A stretch of 12,243 bases of DNA from Sporisorium sorghi (Eukaryota > Basidiomycota > Ustilaginomycetes > Ustilaginales > Ustilaginaceae). Made by a program: the position numbers and the translations under genes. The stretch spans positions 1 through 12,243 of the forward strand of contig JALCCG010000441.1 of assembly GCA_023212695.1 (NCBI GenBank), written 5' to 3'. Under the pieces are notes generated by a model. It did not search any database. It was not told where the DNA came from and worked only from the letters and a program-made list of their open reading frames with translations. Positions 1-8,666 of this stretch are shown here, piece by piece; the first letter of the stretch is position 1, and every line of letters starts with the position of its first letter.

Positions 1-988
<988 letters not shown>

Positions 989-1264
989 ACCAAGTCGACT
1001 CGGATTGTAACGCTGAAATACCACTTTGTCTTTTTTGTGTAAGGATGCTGTGCGTGTGTGTGGTGTGGTCAGGTTGGGCGGTGGTGGTGCGAGGATGCTC
1101 GGGAGGGACAAGGAATGCCCGGCTTGTCACACTTGAATCACTTCGCCACAGCTCTGAAAGACGCGTTTCGATTGAGAGCAAGGTCAAGAGAACAGAATAC
1201 AGGGTGACTGACAACAACAACAAAAAAAAAAAAAAAAAAAAAAAAGCGCCTGAGAGCTTCGCAA
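989..1264. other. Convergent spacer between the SDR gene and ARP4
   Basis: These 276 bp separate the stop codons of two genes that run towards each other, so the stretch holds both 3' UTRs. It contains a run of 24 A at 1222-1245, which lies about 20 nt beyond the ARP4 stop codon and reads as poly-T on the ARP4 strand. No further gene is supported. Confidence 0.6.
1222..1245 (+). repeat. A24 homopolymer
   Basis: An uninterrupted run of 24 A, preceded by a short CAA repeat. It is the longest homopolymer in the window and lies in the 3' UTR space between two convergent genes. Confidence 0.95.
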
Positions 1265-2857
1265 CTACTTGCATCGAGCATGAACAATAGCCGCACCATG
1301 CTCGTCATACTCCTGCTTCGAGATCCAGAGCTGGTGGAACGTGCCCAGACTGGCCAAGATGCTGCCGCCGAGCCAGGACGAGTGTCTGCGCTCGGTCGTG
1401 TTACCAGGAGAGTGAATCTTGACCTTCTGGTTGGGAGCCCTGACGCCCAACTCGTAGCTCAGACGATCCGAGAGGCCGGGGATGAGCGAGCTGCCGCCGA
1501 CGAGCACGATGTTGCCGAACAGCGAAGGGCGCGAGTCGACGTCGACGGCGTTGATCGACGAGAGCACCATATCGGCCAGGCCGACAGCTGCCTTTCCGCC
1601 ACTTGCTGCCGTTGCTGTCTCGCCTCCAGGGATGCCGTTGGTGGCGTCGCCGGAAGAGGTCGAGGGCGTGGAGGACGGGTGGAGGACGGGGCCGAAGCTC
1701 TCGCTCGACGAAACGCCGTTCCACAGCCCCGGCGTCAAGAGCAATTCGGGCGCCCGGAGACGCTCGACGCCAAAGGCATCGTTGTAGCCGTCGGGGAACT
1801 CGTACATGCGTCCGCTGCGGAACTGCGCCTGCTGATCGTCCCAAGGCACCTCCAGCACCTGCGCTACGCTCTCCTTGAAATCATTGACCACGCGGTTGAC
1901 GTGGTACTGCTTGAACGACGCCGTTGCGCCCTGCACGCGGTCCTGCCTGAGGATCGCATTCGCCGCAGCACCCGGATCGACCGAGCTCCTGCTCTTGATG
2001 AGGTACTGCGGCGTGACCCCACCAAACGCACCTCCTCTGCCGTGATGCAAGCTGTACAGCAGCGCGCGGTTGATGGCGTCGCCGCCATTGTTGTGCCTGT
2101 GAATGCCCTTTCTGAGGATGAATCCATCGACGATGGGGATGGTGGATACGCTGGTACTGCCGACACCGATCACCAGGCTGCTCGGCTTGCCCGCCGCAAA
2201 GCTGCTCAGCACGGACCTGTTGGCCAGATAGAACGCGGGACTGCCGAGCGTCTCAAAGGCGAGCTCGGTGAGCTTCTCCCTTGACTCGCGTGTGTTCCAT
2301 GCGGGTTCGGTGAGCAGAAGAGGGTGTTCGCGTGCATCGCACGAGAGCGAGTCGAGACCGAACGCGCAGAGCTGTGCAAAGGCAGAGGTGTCGGCGAGGA
2401 TGCCGTCGTCGTCAAAGATCGGTGCAATGTCCAGGTTGGATCGGTAGAGGTTGAGGTCGTTGTCACCGACGTAGCGGCGGCGCTTCTTTTCGCGGTCGAC
2501 CGAGAAGCGCAGTGTCTTGGCTGCTGCTTTCGCGCGGGATTGCTTGAGACGGTGGTCGGAGGCTTCCTCGGTGGCAGCAGCGTCGCCGTTGGTGTTGCCG
2601 TTGGATGTGGACGCGGCTTCGCCATCGGCCATGGTCTCGTCGCCATCGGCGGGTGCTGCAGTGGAGGATGTGGAGGCAGTGAAGGCGGCTTGCGATTCGA
2701 GCTCGGCGATGGCTTCGTCGGTGATGGATGTGTGGCCGTAGTAGGAAGGGAGCACTACACGAGGTGCATCCTCGCCCGCCCAACCGACCCGGCTGGAAGA
2801 GTGGCCGGCGTCGATGACGAGCGCATTGATCTCGTCTCCTCCGTATACACCTGGCAT
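1265..2857 (-). CDS. ARP4: Actin-related protein 4 (Arp4; subunit of NuA4, SWR1 and INO80-type complexes)
   Basis: This 530-residue intronless protein has the actin fold and matches nuclear Arp4 (BAF53 in animals). That protein is a shared subunit of histone acetyltransferase and chromatin-remodelling complexes and helps bind nucleosomes. The N-terminus VYGGDEINALVIDAG (residues 4-18) is typical of Arp4. The fold continues with WAGEDAPR (26-33), LTEPAWN (182-188), the second phosphate loop around 230-243, and the block GLADMVLSSI (426-435). The C-terminus WLGGSILASLGTFHQLWISK (495-514) is very close to actin. Two low-complexity insertions stand out: an acidic Ala/Ser-rich stretch at about 48-105 followed by a basic, possible nuclear-localisation segment at 108-128, and a Ser/Gly/Thr-rich stretch at about 394-424. 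The ATG at 2857 has A at -3 and begins the homology; the frame is open further upstream only to a TTG. Acidic residues of the phosphate loop are missing (see findings). Confidence 0.95.
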   Translation of the reverse strand: MPGVYGGDEINALVIDAGHSSSRVGWAGEDAPRVVLPSYYGHTSITDEAIAELESQAAFTASTSSTAAPADGDETMADGEAASTSNGNTNGDAAATEEASDHRLKQSRAKAAAKTLRFSVDREKKRRRYVGDNDLNLYRSNLDIAPIFDDDGILADTSAFAQLCAFGLDSLSCDAREHPLLLTEPAWNTRESREKLTELAFETLGSPAFYLANRSVLSSFAAGKPSSLVIGVGSTSVSTIPIVDGFILRKGIHRHNNGGDAINRALLYSLHHGRGGAFGGVTPQYLIKSRSSVDPGAAANAILRQDRVQGATASFKQYHVNRVVNDFKESVAQVLEVPWDDQQAQFRSGRMYEFPDGYNDAFGVERLRAPELLLTPGLWNGVSSSESFGPVLHPSSTPSTSSGDATNGIPGGETATAASGGKAAVGLADMVLSSINAVDVDSRPSLFGNIVLVGGSSLIPGLSDRLSYELGVRAPNQKVKIHSPGNTTERRHSSWLGGSILASLGTFHQLWISKQEYDEHGAAIVHARCK

Positions 2858-3055
2858 GTTGTCTCTGACGTTTGTTCTGCTTGTCGTGAGCAGTGTTACT
2901 GGTGAGCCGAAAGCAGCGGGATTGGGAGGCAAGTTGATGGCGAGGGTGTGATGTCAAAAAAAGGCTTGGATGGCTCAAGCTCCTCTTTTGCGCAACTCGG
3001 CCTCGCGACGCGAAATTGGAGATGCAGTCGGCCGAAAGAAAAATCAGCTCGACTC

Positions 3056-3077
3056 CACACACACACACACACACACA
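3056..3077 (+). repeat. (CA)11 dinucleotide microsatellite
   Basis: A perfect CA repeat of 22 nt inside the ARP4/ERB1 divergent promoter. It ends a few bases before the ATG of the candidate ERB1 upstream ORF. Confidence 0.95.
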
Positions 3078-3080
3078 AAA

Positions 3081-3170
3081 ATGCTGTCTCGCTGCTGCAA
3101 CAAACAAAAATTTCGAAAACCTCGAAAGAAAAGGAAAAAAATAATAATTGAGCTTTCTTCTAAACGCTGA
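3081..3170 (+). promoter_or_regulatory. Candidate upstream ORF of ERB1 (29 codons, polybasic)
   Basis: An ATG with A at -3 opens a 29-codon reading frame that ends 112 nt before the ERB1 start. Residues 10-20 of the peptide (KFRKPRKKRKK) are 9/11 Lys or Arg, and two of the Arg codons are CGA. It acts as a uORF only if ERB1 transcription starts upstream of about 3080, which the sequence cannot show. Confidence 0.3.
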
Positions 3171-3282
3171 ACCCCCTGATTGACTTGCTGTTGAGCCTTT
3201 CCTCTTGCTCCATCACATCGTATCGCACCACTTGCCGACTTTTTCTCTCATAGTCACAGATAAGCCAAGCTTGGTCTCAGAG

Positions 3283-6069
3283 ATGGCTCGGCAGTCCACC
3301 TCCAGCTCAGCGTCGGCTTCGTCCGCTCGCAACGGCACAACAAAGAGGAAGCGCAACCTGCCAGCTGCTACCACCGCAACCGCCACCACAACAAAAGCAC
3401 CCACTGCGGCCAAGGGCAAGTCAAAGGCGAAGGCACAGGAACTCGACCTCGGTGCATCTGACGACGATGAAGAGGCCGAGCTTGATCTAGCTTCCGACGA
3501 CGAAGAGCAAGACCAAGCCGGTGATGCTTCCGACGACGATGACGAGCAGGACGAGTTCCCCGAGATTGATCTCGGAGCTAGCGATGATGACGACGGAGAT
3601 GCAGCCGAGGACGACGACGAGGAGAAGGATAAAGACGACGAAGCATCAGAAGAACCGCACGACAGTCAAGCAGAAGACGACGATTCTTCTGAACAAGGCT
3701 ACAACTCGTCCGACATCGACAACTCGGACTTTGACGACGATGCCGACGAGGGCGATCTGGCCTACGACTCGGCAGACGAGGACGAGCGTGCTTCCGCCTT
3801 TGCCGCTCGCAGCGACGCCTCGCAAACCAGCATCGACGAGGAGCTCTCACGCATGATGTCTCGCTACTCGTCCAAGCCCGACGAACACTCTGGCTCGCTC
3901 TCCGCCACCAACAAGCTCGGCATCCCGCGTGGCCAAGCAGCACAGGCCTTCGATCTCCGCACCCGCAATCCAGACGGCTCGGCCAAAGGCGTCTTCAAGC
4001 GCAGCGAGATCACGGGCGAGATGAAGCGCGTCTACCCCGAAATCAATGCCGAATACGACTCGGACAGCAGCACAGAAGACCCGGAAAACAGGATCGGCAA
4101 CGTGCCCCTCGAGTGGTACGACGATCTCCCGCACATCGGCTACGACATCAACGGCCGCAAGGTCATGAAGCCAGCGACCAAGGACGAGCTCGACAAGTTC
4201 CTCGACACGGTTGATGGCGATGGCGAGGCGTGGTTCTCTGCGCGCGACAACTCGACGGGCAAGGATGTTCGTCTCACGGATGAGGAGCTTGCCATCATTC
4301 GCAAGTTGCAGAACGTCGAGATTCCGGACGACGCCTACGATCCGTACGAAGACTATGTCGACTGGTTCACGGGCGAGGACAAGGTGATGCAGACCGCGCT
4401 CACCGGTCGACCCGAGCCCAAGTCGCGCTTCGTGCCCAGTAAGTGGGAGCACAAGAAGGTCACGAAGATCGTGCGTGCCATCCGCGAGGGTCGCATCGTG
4501 CCCGGTGCCGCTGCCAACAAGGACACCAAGCCCAAGTTCTACAACATCTGGGCCGATGCCGACGACAATGACACGCGCAGCCCATGGGCCGTCATGGCGG
4601 CCCCCAAGCTCGCGCTCCCCGGCCACGCCGAGTCGTACAACCCACCCGCTGAGTACCTCTTCAACGAGCAGGAGCAAAAGGAGTGGCAGGAGGCCGACCC
4701 CGAGGACCGCAAGCAGAACTACCTCCCCGCCAAGCACGACTCGCTGCGTCGCGTGGGTGCATACCAGAACTTTGTCCAGGAACGCTTCGAGCGCTGTCTC
4801 GACCTCTACCTCGCGCCAAGGATGATGCGCAAGAAGCTCGACATCCACAACCCAGAGAACCTGCTGCCGAAGCTGCCTTCGCCCAAGGAGCTCCGCCCGT
4901 TTCCCACCTCCACGAGCGTCGTGTACGCCCACCCGGACGGCGGCCGGGTGCGCTGCCTCTCGGTCGACCCGACGGGCAACTGGCTCGTCACGGGCGGCGA
5001 CGACGGCAGGGCGAGGCTGTGGGACGTCGCCATCGGCAGGTGCGCTGCCTCGTGGGACGTGTGCGAGGGTATGCCCAAGGCGGAACGCTCGGCGGTGCAC
5101 TCGATCGCCTGGTGTCCCACCAAGAACTACTCGCTCTTCGCCGCTGCTGTCCACGGCCGCGTTGCGATCATTGCGCCGCCGCAGACGCAGAACTATGCCA
5201 AGACGTCGGCCAATGCGCTTTCTTCCAAATCTGCGTCTAGTTCGAGCGGTGCTACGGCGACATCGACCGCGTCGTTCCTGTACGCCACGGCTGCGGCGGC
5301 GACGTCGATGCCCGCCAAACCGGACGCGCGCGCACCCGTTGCGTGGACCCGGCCCTCCGAGCCCGAACGCCGCACGGGCGTCGCCATGCATCTCAACATC
5401 ACCGCCAGCGCGGCGACCAACCTCAAGACGGTCGTGTGGCACAACAAGGGCGACTACTTCGCCACCGTGTGCCCCGATTCCGGCGCCGGCTCCGCGGGGC
5501 TGCTGATTCACCAGCTGTCTCGGCACCGCTCGCAGTCGCCCTTCCGCAAAGCGAGCAAAGGATCGTCGGTGCAAAAACTCGTGTTCCACCCGAGCAAGCC
5601 GTGGGTGTTCGTCGCGACGCAGCGCTACATCCGCATCTACGACCTCATGGCCCAGACGCTCGTCAAGACGCTCCAGTCCGGCTTCAAGTGGATCTCGACC
5701 CTCGACGTGCACCCCTCGGGTGACCACTTGATGGTCGGCAGCTACGACAAGAAGCTCGCCTGGTTCGACCTGGATCTGTCGACGAGGCCGTTCAAGGTGC
5801 TCAAGTACCACGCCAAGGCCGTGCGCGCGGTGCATTTTAGCAGCAGCTGGAATCTGGTTGCGGATGCGAGCGATGATGGGACGCTGCAGCTGTTCTACGC
5901 GAAGGTGGGCGCGGATTACGGCGAGAGTCTGACGCTGGTGCCGCTCAAGGTGCTGAGGGGCCACGAGGTGAGGAATGGGTTGGGGGTGTTGGACGTGAAA
6001 TGGCATCCGAGCCAGCCGTGGCTGTTCTCGGCGGGTGCGGATGGCAATGCGGTTTTGTGGACGACGTGA
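3283..6069 (+). CDS. ERB1: Ribosome biogenesis protein Erb1 (BOP1 family; 60S subunit assembly)
   Basis: This 928-residue intronless protein is the BOP1/Erb1 component of the PeBoW complex (Nop7-Erb1-Ytm1), a nucleolar factor needed for 27S pre-rRNA processing and 60S maturation. It starts with a Ser/Ala-rich segment and a basic patch (TKRKR, residues 20-24), then a very acidic region (about 53-169) rich in SDDD/SDDEE casein-kinase-2-type sites. The BOP1NT domain begins at about 277 (EWYDDLPHIGYDINGRK) and includes DPYEDYVDWFTGE. A WD40 propeller runs from about 545 to the end, with GGDDGRARLWD at 571-581 and a final AVLWTT that matches the end of yeast Erb1. A Ser/Ala/Thr-rich insertion of about 50 residues (634-686) interrupts the propeller. 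The ATG at 3283 has G at -3 and +4; the frame is open upstream only to a TTG at 3205. The last roughly 250 nt switch to G-ending codons. Confidence 0.96.
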   Translation: MARQSTSSSASASSARNGTTKRKRNLPAATTATATTTKAPTAAKGKSKAKAQELDLGASDDDEEAELDLASDDEEQDQAGDASDDDDEQDEFPEIDLGASDDDDGDAAEDDDEEKDKDDEASEEPHDSQAEDDDSSEQGYNSSDIDNSDFDDDADEGDLAYDSADEDERASAFAARSDASQTSIDEELSRMMSRYSSKPDEHSGSLSATNKLGIPRGQAAQAFDLRTRNPDGSAKGVFKRSEITGEMKRVYPEINAEYDSDSSTEDPENRIGNVPLEWYDDLPHIGYDINGRKVMKPATKDELDKFLDTVDGDGEAWFSARDNSTGKDVRLTDEELAIIRKLQNVEIPDDAYDPYEDYVDWFTGEDKVMQTALTGRPEPKSRFVPSKWEHKKVTKIVRAIREGRIVPGAAANKDTKPKFYNIWADADDNDTRSPWAVMAAPKLALPGHAESYNPPAEYLFNEQEQKEWQEADPEDRKQNYLPAKHDSLRRVGAYQNFVQERFERCLDLYLAPRMMRKKLDIHNPENLLPKLPSPKELRPFPTSTSVVYAHPDGGRVRCLSVDPTGNWLVTGGDDGRARLWDVAIGRCAASWDVCEGMPKAERSAVHSIAWCPTKNYSLFAAAVHGRVAIIAPPQTQNYAKTSANALSSKSASSSSGATATSTASFLYATAAAATSMPAKPDARAPVAWTRPSEPERRTGVAMHLNITASAATNLKTVVWHNKGDYFATVCPDSGAGSAGLLIHQLSRHRSQSPFRKASKGSSVQKLVFHPSKPWVFVATQRYIRIYDLMAQTLVKTLQSGFKWISTLDVHPSGDHLMVGSYDKKLAWFDLDLSTRPFKVLKYHAKAVRAVHFSSSWNLVADASDDGTLQLFYAKVGADYGESLTLVPLKVLRGHEVRNGLGVLDVKWHPSQPWLFSAGADGNAVLWTT

Positions 6070-6168
6070 AGACCTTCGCTGTTGCTTTTTGTTGAATGCA
6101 AATCTTTTTTGACACTTCGTTCGTGTGTGTTGCGTCTCGTCGTGCGTAAGTGCGTGAGTGAGAGCACA
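6070..6168. other. 99-bp convergent spacer between ERB1 and GPC1
   Basis: Only 99 bp separate the two stop codons, so the 3' UTRs of ERB1 and GPC1 very probably overlap as antisense transcripts. No strong AATAAA signal or hairpin was seen on either strand. Confidence 0.6.
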
Positions 6169-8666
6169 TCACTGATCCTTCCTGCCTTCCCCTGAGGGCG
6201 GCAGCCCGCTCGCCGCCGCCGCTGCGTCCTCTGCCGGCTCCTCGGCCTCGACCTCTCCGCCCTCTGCTCCACCGTCGCGCTTGCCAGCCCTGCTACCCGA
6301 AACGACCGACTCGGTGGTCTTGATCATCTCCATCTCCCTGCGCAGCTCGAGCAGCTCCTTTTCGAACCGACGGCCAAACACCTCGACGTAGTACGAGGCG
6401 CCGTTCCACACGCTCACGACGAAGATGCCCGTGCTGTACAAGCATACCGAAGGGAATGGGATGAGGGTCAGCGGGTCAGCGAGAGGGAAGGAATGGCAGA
6501 GAAAAGGGTGCTGGGGGACGGGGTGCTTACAAGAAGATAGCGGACGCGGTGGAGCTCGGGTAGAGCAGCAGCGGGGCTGGCAGCTGTGTTTTCGAAGCCG
6601 GTCTCTCGCGCACACGTTAGCCTCGGGTCCTCAATCAGCTCCACTTTCCGCCTTGACAACTTACGGTGGTGATGATGGTATATACGAACTGCAGCACTGT
6701 TGTGATTCCCAACCATTTGGCCGTCACCTGTCAGCTCCGCGCTCAACTACTTCCGTCGATGAAGAGAGTATGCTGGTGTGATGGTGAGACTTACACATGA
6801 ACGCCGGCTCCCTGCGCTTAGGCGGCGCCTTCCCCAACAGATTCGCCACGGGCCCTTTACCTTTACTCATAGTGGAGTACGAATTGATCCGCTCGCCCGT
6901 CTCGATCTTGCTCTTCTTGCGAATCACAATCAGCTCGTAGTACACCAGCTGCCACACCAGGTAGATCGTCACATTCTACCCACCCAGAACAGCACATTGT
7001 CAGTGATTCCGTTTGAATCCTTCAGCGCGGTTTGGGGTGGCGAACTTACAAACCAGAAACTGGTATACCCGTTCAACGTGGTCAAGTTGCGCAGCGCGGG
7101 GAACCGTTCCACCGCGGCGTCGTGCGGCATGAAGTGCACCATGGTCGTGAAGACGAACGGCGGGTAGAGGTGGATGAAGAGCGAAGTCATTTTTTCGAGC
7201 GAGTGGAAGACCAGGCTGTTGCGCCACGTGGCGACGCTGAATGCGAGCGGGCCGTGTGCTGCGCAGTAGCAGCTGTGGTGTGCAGCGGTAGAGGGCGGGA
7301 TGGCAGGGGCAAGGGTGAGCAAAGGAATGGCGTTGTGGAGAATGAGGGGAGGTGCGGGCTTACACGGTGAAGAGGAACTCCGAGTTGGGGAAGACCCAGA
7401 TGAAGAGCTGGTGCAGGTCAAGGGGTGAAGGGCAGGTGTGAGTTCCAAGCGTCAGGGCGAAGCCAGAGCACGATGGGTGCTTACGAGGTTGGCCATGCTG
7501 TTTCGCAGAAAAGGAGAACGTGGAGGGAAGGGAGAAGAGGAGTGGCGGGATGAGCAGCTGTTACACGAGTCGAGTCGGAATTCCTCTCGCTGTGTCTACA
7601 CGACGTACTTGAGGAAGTCTGTATGTGTCAAAGCCGTCATCGCGAAGCATTGCAAGACAAGTTGAGAAAGTCGTCAGCGGCTTCTCTATGATTCCAGACT
7701 GGCTCGGCATTCGTCAACTCACAGCAAAAGTCGAACAGGAAGTAGTGCTGATAGTCCAGAATTCATCGTGGAGGTTCGAGAAGTGTGATCGTCAGTACTT
7801 CCATGAAGCTTGTCATCCAGACTTTGCTCTGCCAACGTACCCATTTCTTGGTCGTGTATCTGCAGAGGGTCAGAAGGAAGCATGGGTCAGTCCTCTTGCC
7901 TTCGCCTGAACATGAGCGAAAGTGCAACTTACGAATACACCCTCAAAGGCAAAAAGTACAACGCCAGTAACGAGTACAGCGTCGGAATCAGCTCCGGCCT
8001 GAGCGCGAACACGAGCGAGCCTGTTTTGCAACATCAAAAAGTCAGCACATCCCCTTCCCCTCTCCCTCTTCCCCTCACAACTCGCACCATATACTCACTA
8101 ACAACAAGATTGCAAACGCCCACGACAAACGACACCTTATCCCTCAACCTGACCACCTTGGCATCCATCCACCTCTGCTGCAGATTCTCGATCCTCCTCG
8201 CCACTTTACTGCGCATTTTCCTCAACTCATCGTCCATCTGCTGCAGCTCGCGCTTCGATTTGGCCTTGCGCACGAGCTCCTCCCTCCTCCTTCGCGCACG
8301 CGATCGCATGTCGCCGGAGAAGGCGGACCACTTGCGCCCCGCCAGGTCGAGGCGCGGCGAGAAGTAGGTCTCGAACAGGTCGCTCAGCGGCAGAACGCCC
8401 GCAGTGCCGCCCAGCAGGTCGACACCCTCCATCGACGCGGAGGCGGACGAGTGGTTCGTGCGGAACGATGGAGTGCCATCGTCCGAGTAGGCCAGGCTCG
8501 AAGCGCGCGAAAGTGTCGGGCGGAGCGCGTCCCCGGAGGACGAGAGATCCGAAGCGTGCGAGTAGTTGGACGATGTCGACGAGGCCCGGCGCAACGCTGC
8601 CCCGTCGCCTGTGGAGGATGCTGAGAGCAGGTCGGCGTCCGGTGGTGTGTGCGTGTCTGTCGCCAT
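6169..8666 (-). CDS. GPC1: Glycerophosphocholine acyltransferase 1 (GPC1/DUF2838 family), 12 exons
   Basis: This multi-pass membrane enzyme acylates glycerophosphocholine with acyl-CoA to form lysophosphatidylcholine, recycling PC breakdown products, probably at the ER. Exons on the minus strand, in order of translation, are 8099-8666, 7933-8020, 7841-7859, 7723-7747, 7609-7618, 7485-7497, 7364-7407, 7050-7272, 6795-6975, 6665-6696, 6531-6583 and 6169-6433. They total 1521 nt, or 506 residues, and every junction keeps frame. The N-terminus (1-115) is Ser-rich and disordered, 120-176 is a basic, probably coiled-coil helix, and from about 177 there are roughly eight hydrophobic segments. Family blocks are RDKVSFVVGV (175-184), HYFLFDFCYFLN (226-237), WRNSLVFHSLEKMTSLFIH (272-290), YLVWQLVYYELIV and SVWNGASYYVEVFGRRF (426-442). 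The tail is Ala/Glu/Gly-rich. The ATG at 8666 has A at -3 and G at +4. The family call is strong; enzyme activity is inferred from it. TMEM120, a similar-looking coiled-coil membrane family, fits less well. Confidence 0.88.
7364..7859 (-). other. Microexon cluster within GPC1
   Basis: In 496 nt there are five coding exons of 19, 25, 10, 13 and 44 nt (111 nt in all), separated by introns of 93, 104, 111 and 77 nt. All donors are GT (GTACGT, GTGAGT, GTACGT, GTAAGC, and GTAAGC after the last) and all acceptors AG. A CTGAC-type branch sequence is visible in introns 3, 4 and 6. The joined codons read SYTTKKW, HYFLFDFCYFLNMANL and LFIWVFPNSEFLFTV, which continue the family consensus without a gap. 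That continuity is the main support for the 10- and 13-nt exons. Confidence 0.8.

Larger units (their letters stand above)
2858..3282. promoter_or_regulatory. Divergent promoter between ARP4 and ERB1
   Basis: These 425 bp separate the start codons of two divergently transcribed genes, so they should hold both promoters and 5' UTRs. A (CA)11 repeat lies at 3056-3077, A-rich tracts at 3106-3110 and 3131-3140, and a candidate upstream ORF of ERB1 at 3081-3170. The sequence AAAAATTTC at 3106-3114 resembles the RRPE element of fungal ribosome-biogenesis genes, which would suit ERB1, but it is short and could be chance. No PAC element (GATGAG type) was found beside it. Confidence 0.6.

Noticed and set aside
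2858..2932. N-terminal extension of ARP4 to a frame start at 2932
   Set aside because: The codon at 2932 is TTG. The extra residues have no Arp4 homology, whereas the ATG at 2857 has good context and begins the conserved sequence.
3205..3282. N-terminal extension of ERB1 to a frame start at 3205
   Set aside because: The codon at 3205 is TTG. The ATG at 3283 is the first in frame, with G at -3 and +4.
3847..6006. A 719-codon open frame antisense to ERB1
   Set aside because: Frames opposite GC-rich genes with C-ending codons are often free of stops. The translation shows no recognisable domain, and the sense frame is clearly Erb1.
6697..6794. Alternative acceptor at the CTGACAG before 6729 for GPC1 exon 10
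   Set aside because: From the exon 9 donor it would read CDGQMVGNHN and lose the hydrophobic family block. The acceptor before 6696 gives LLQFVYTIITT in frame, so it was preferred.
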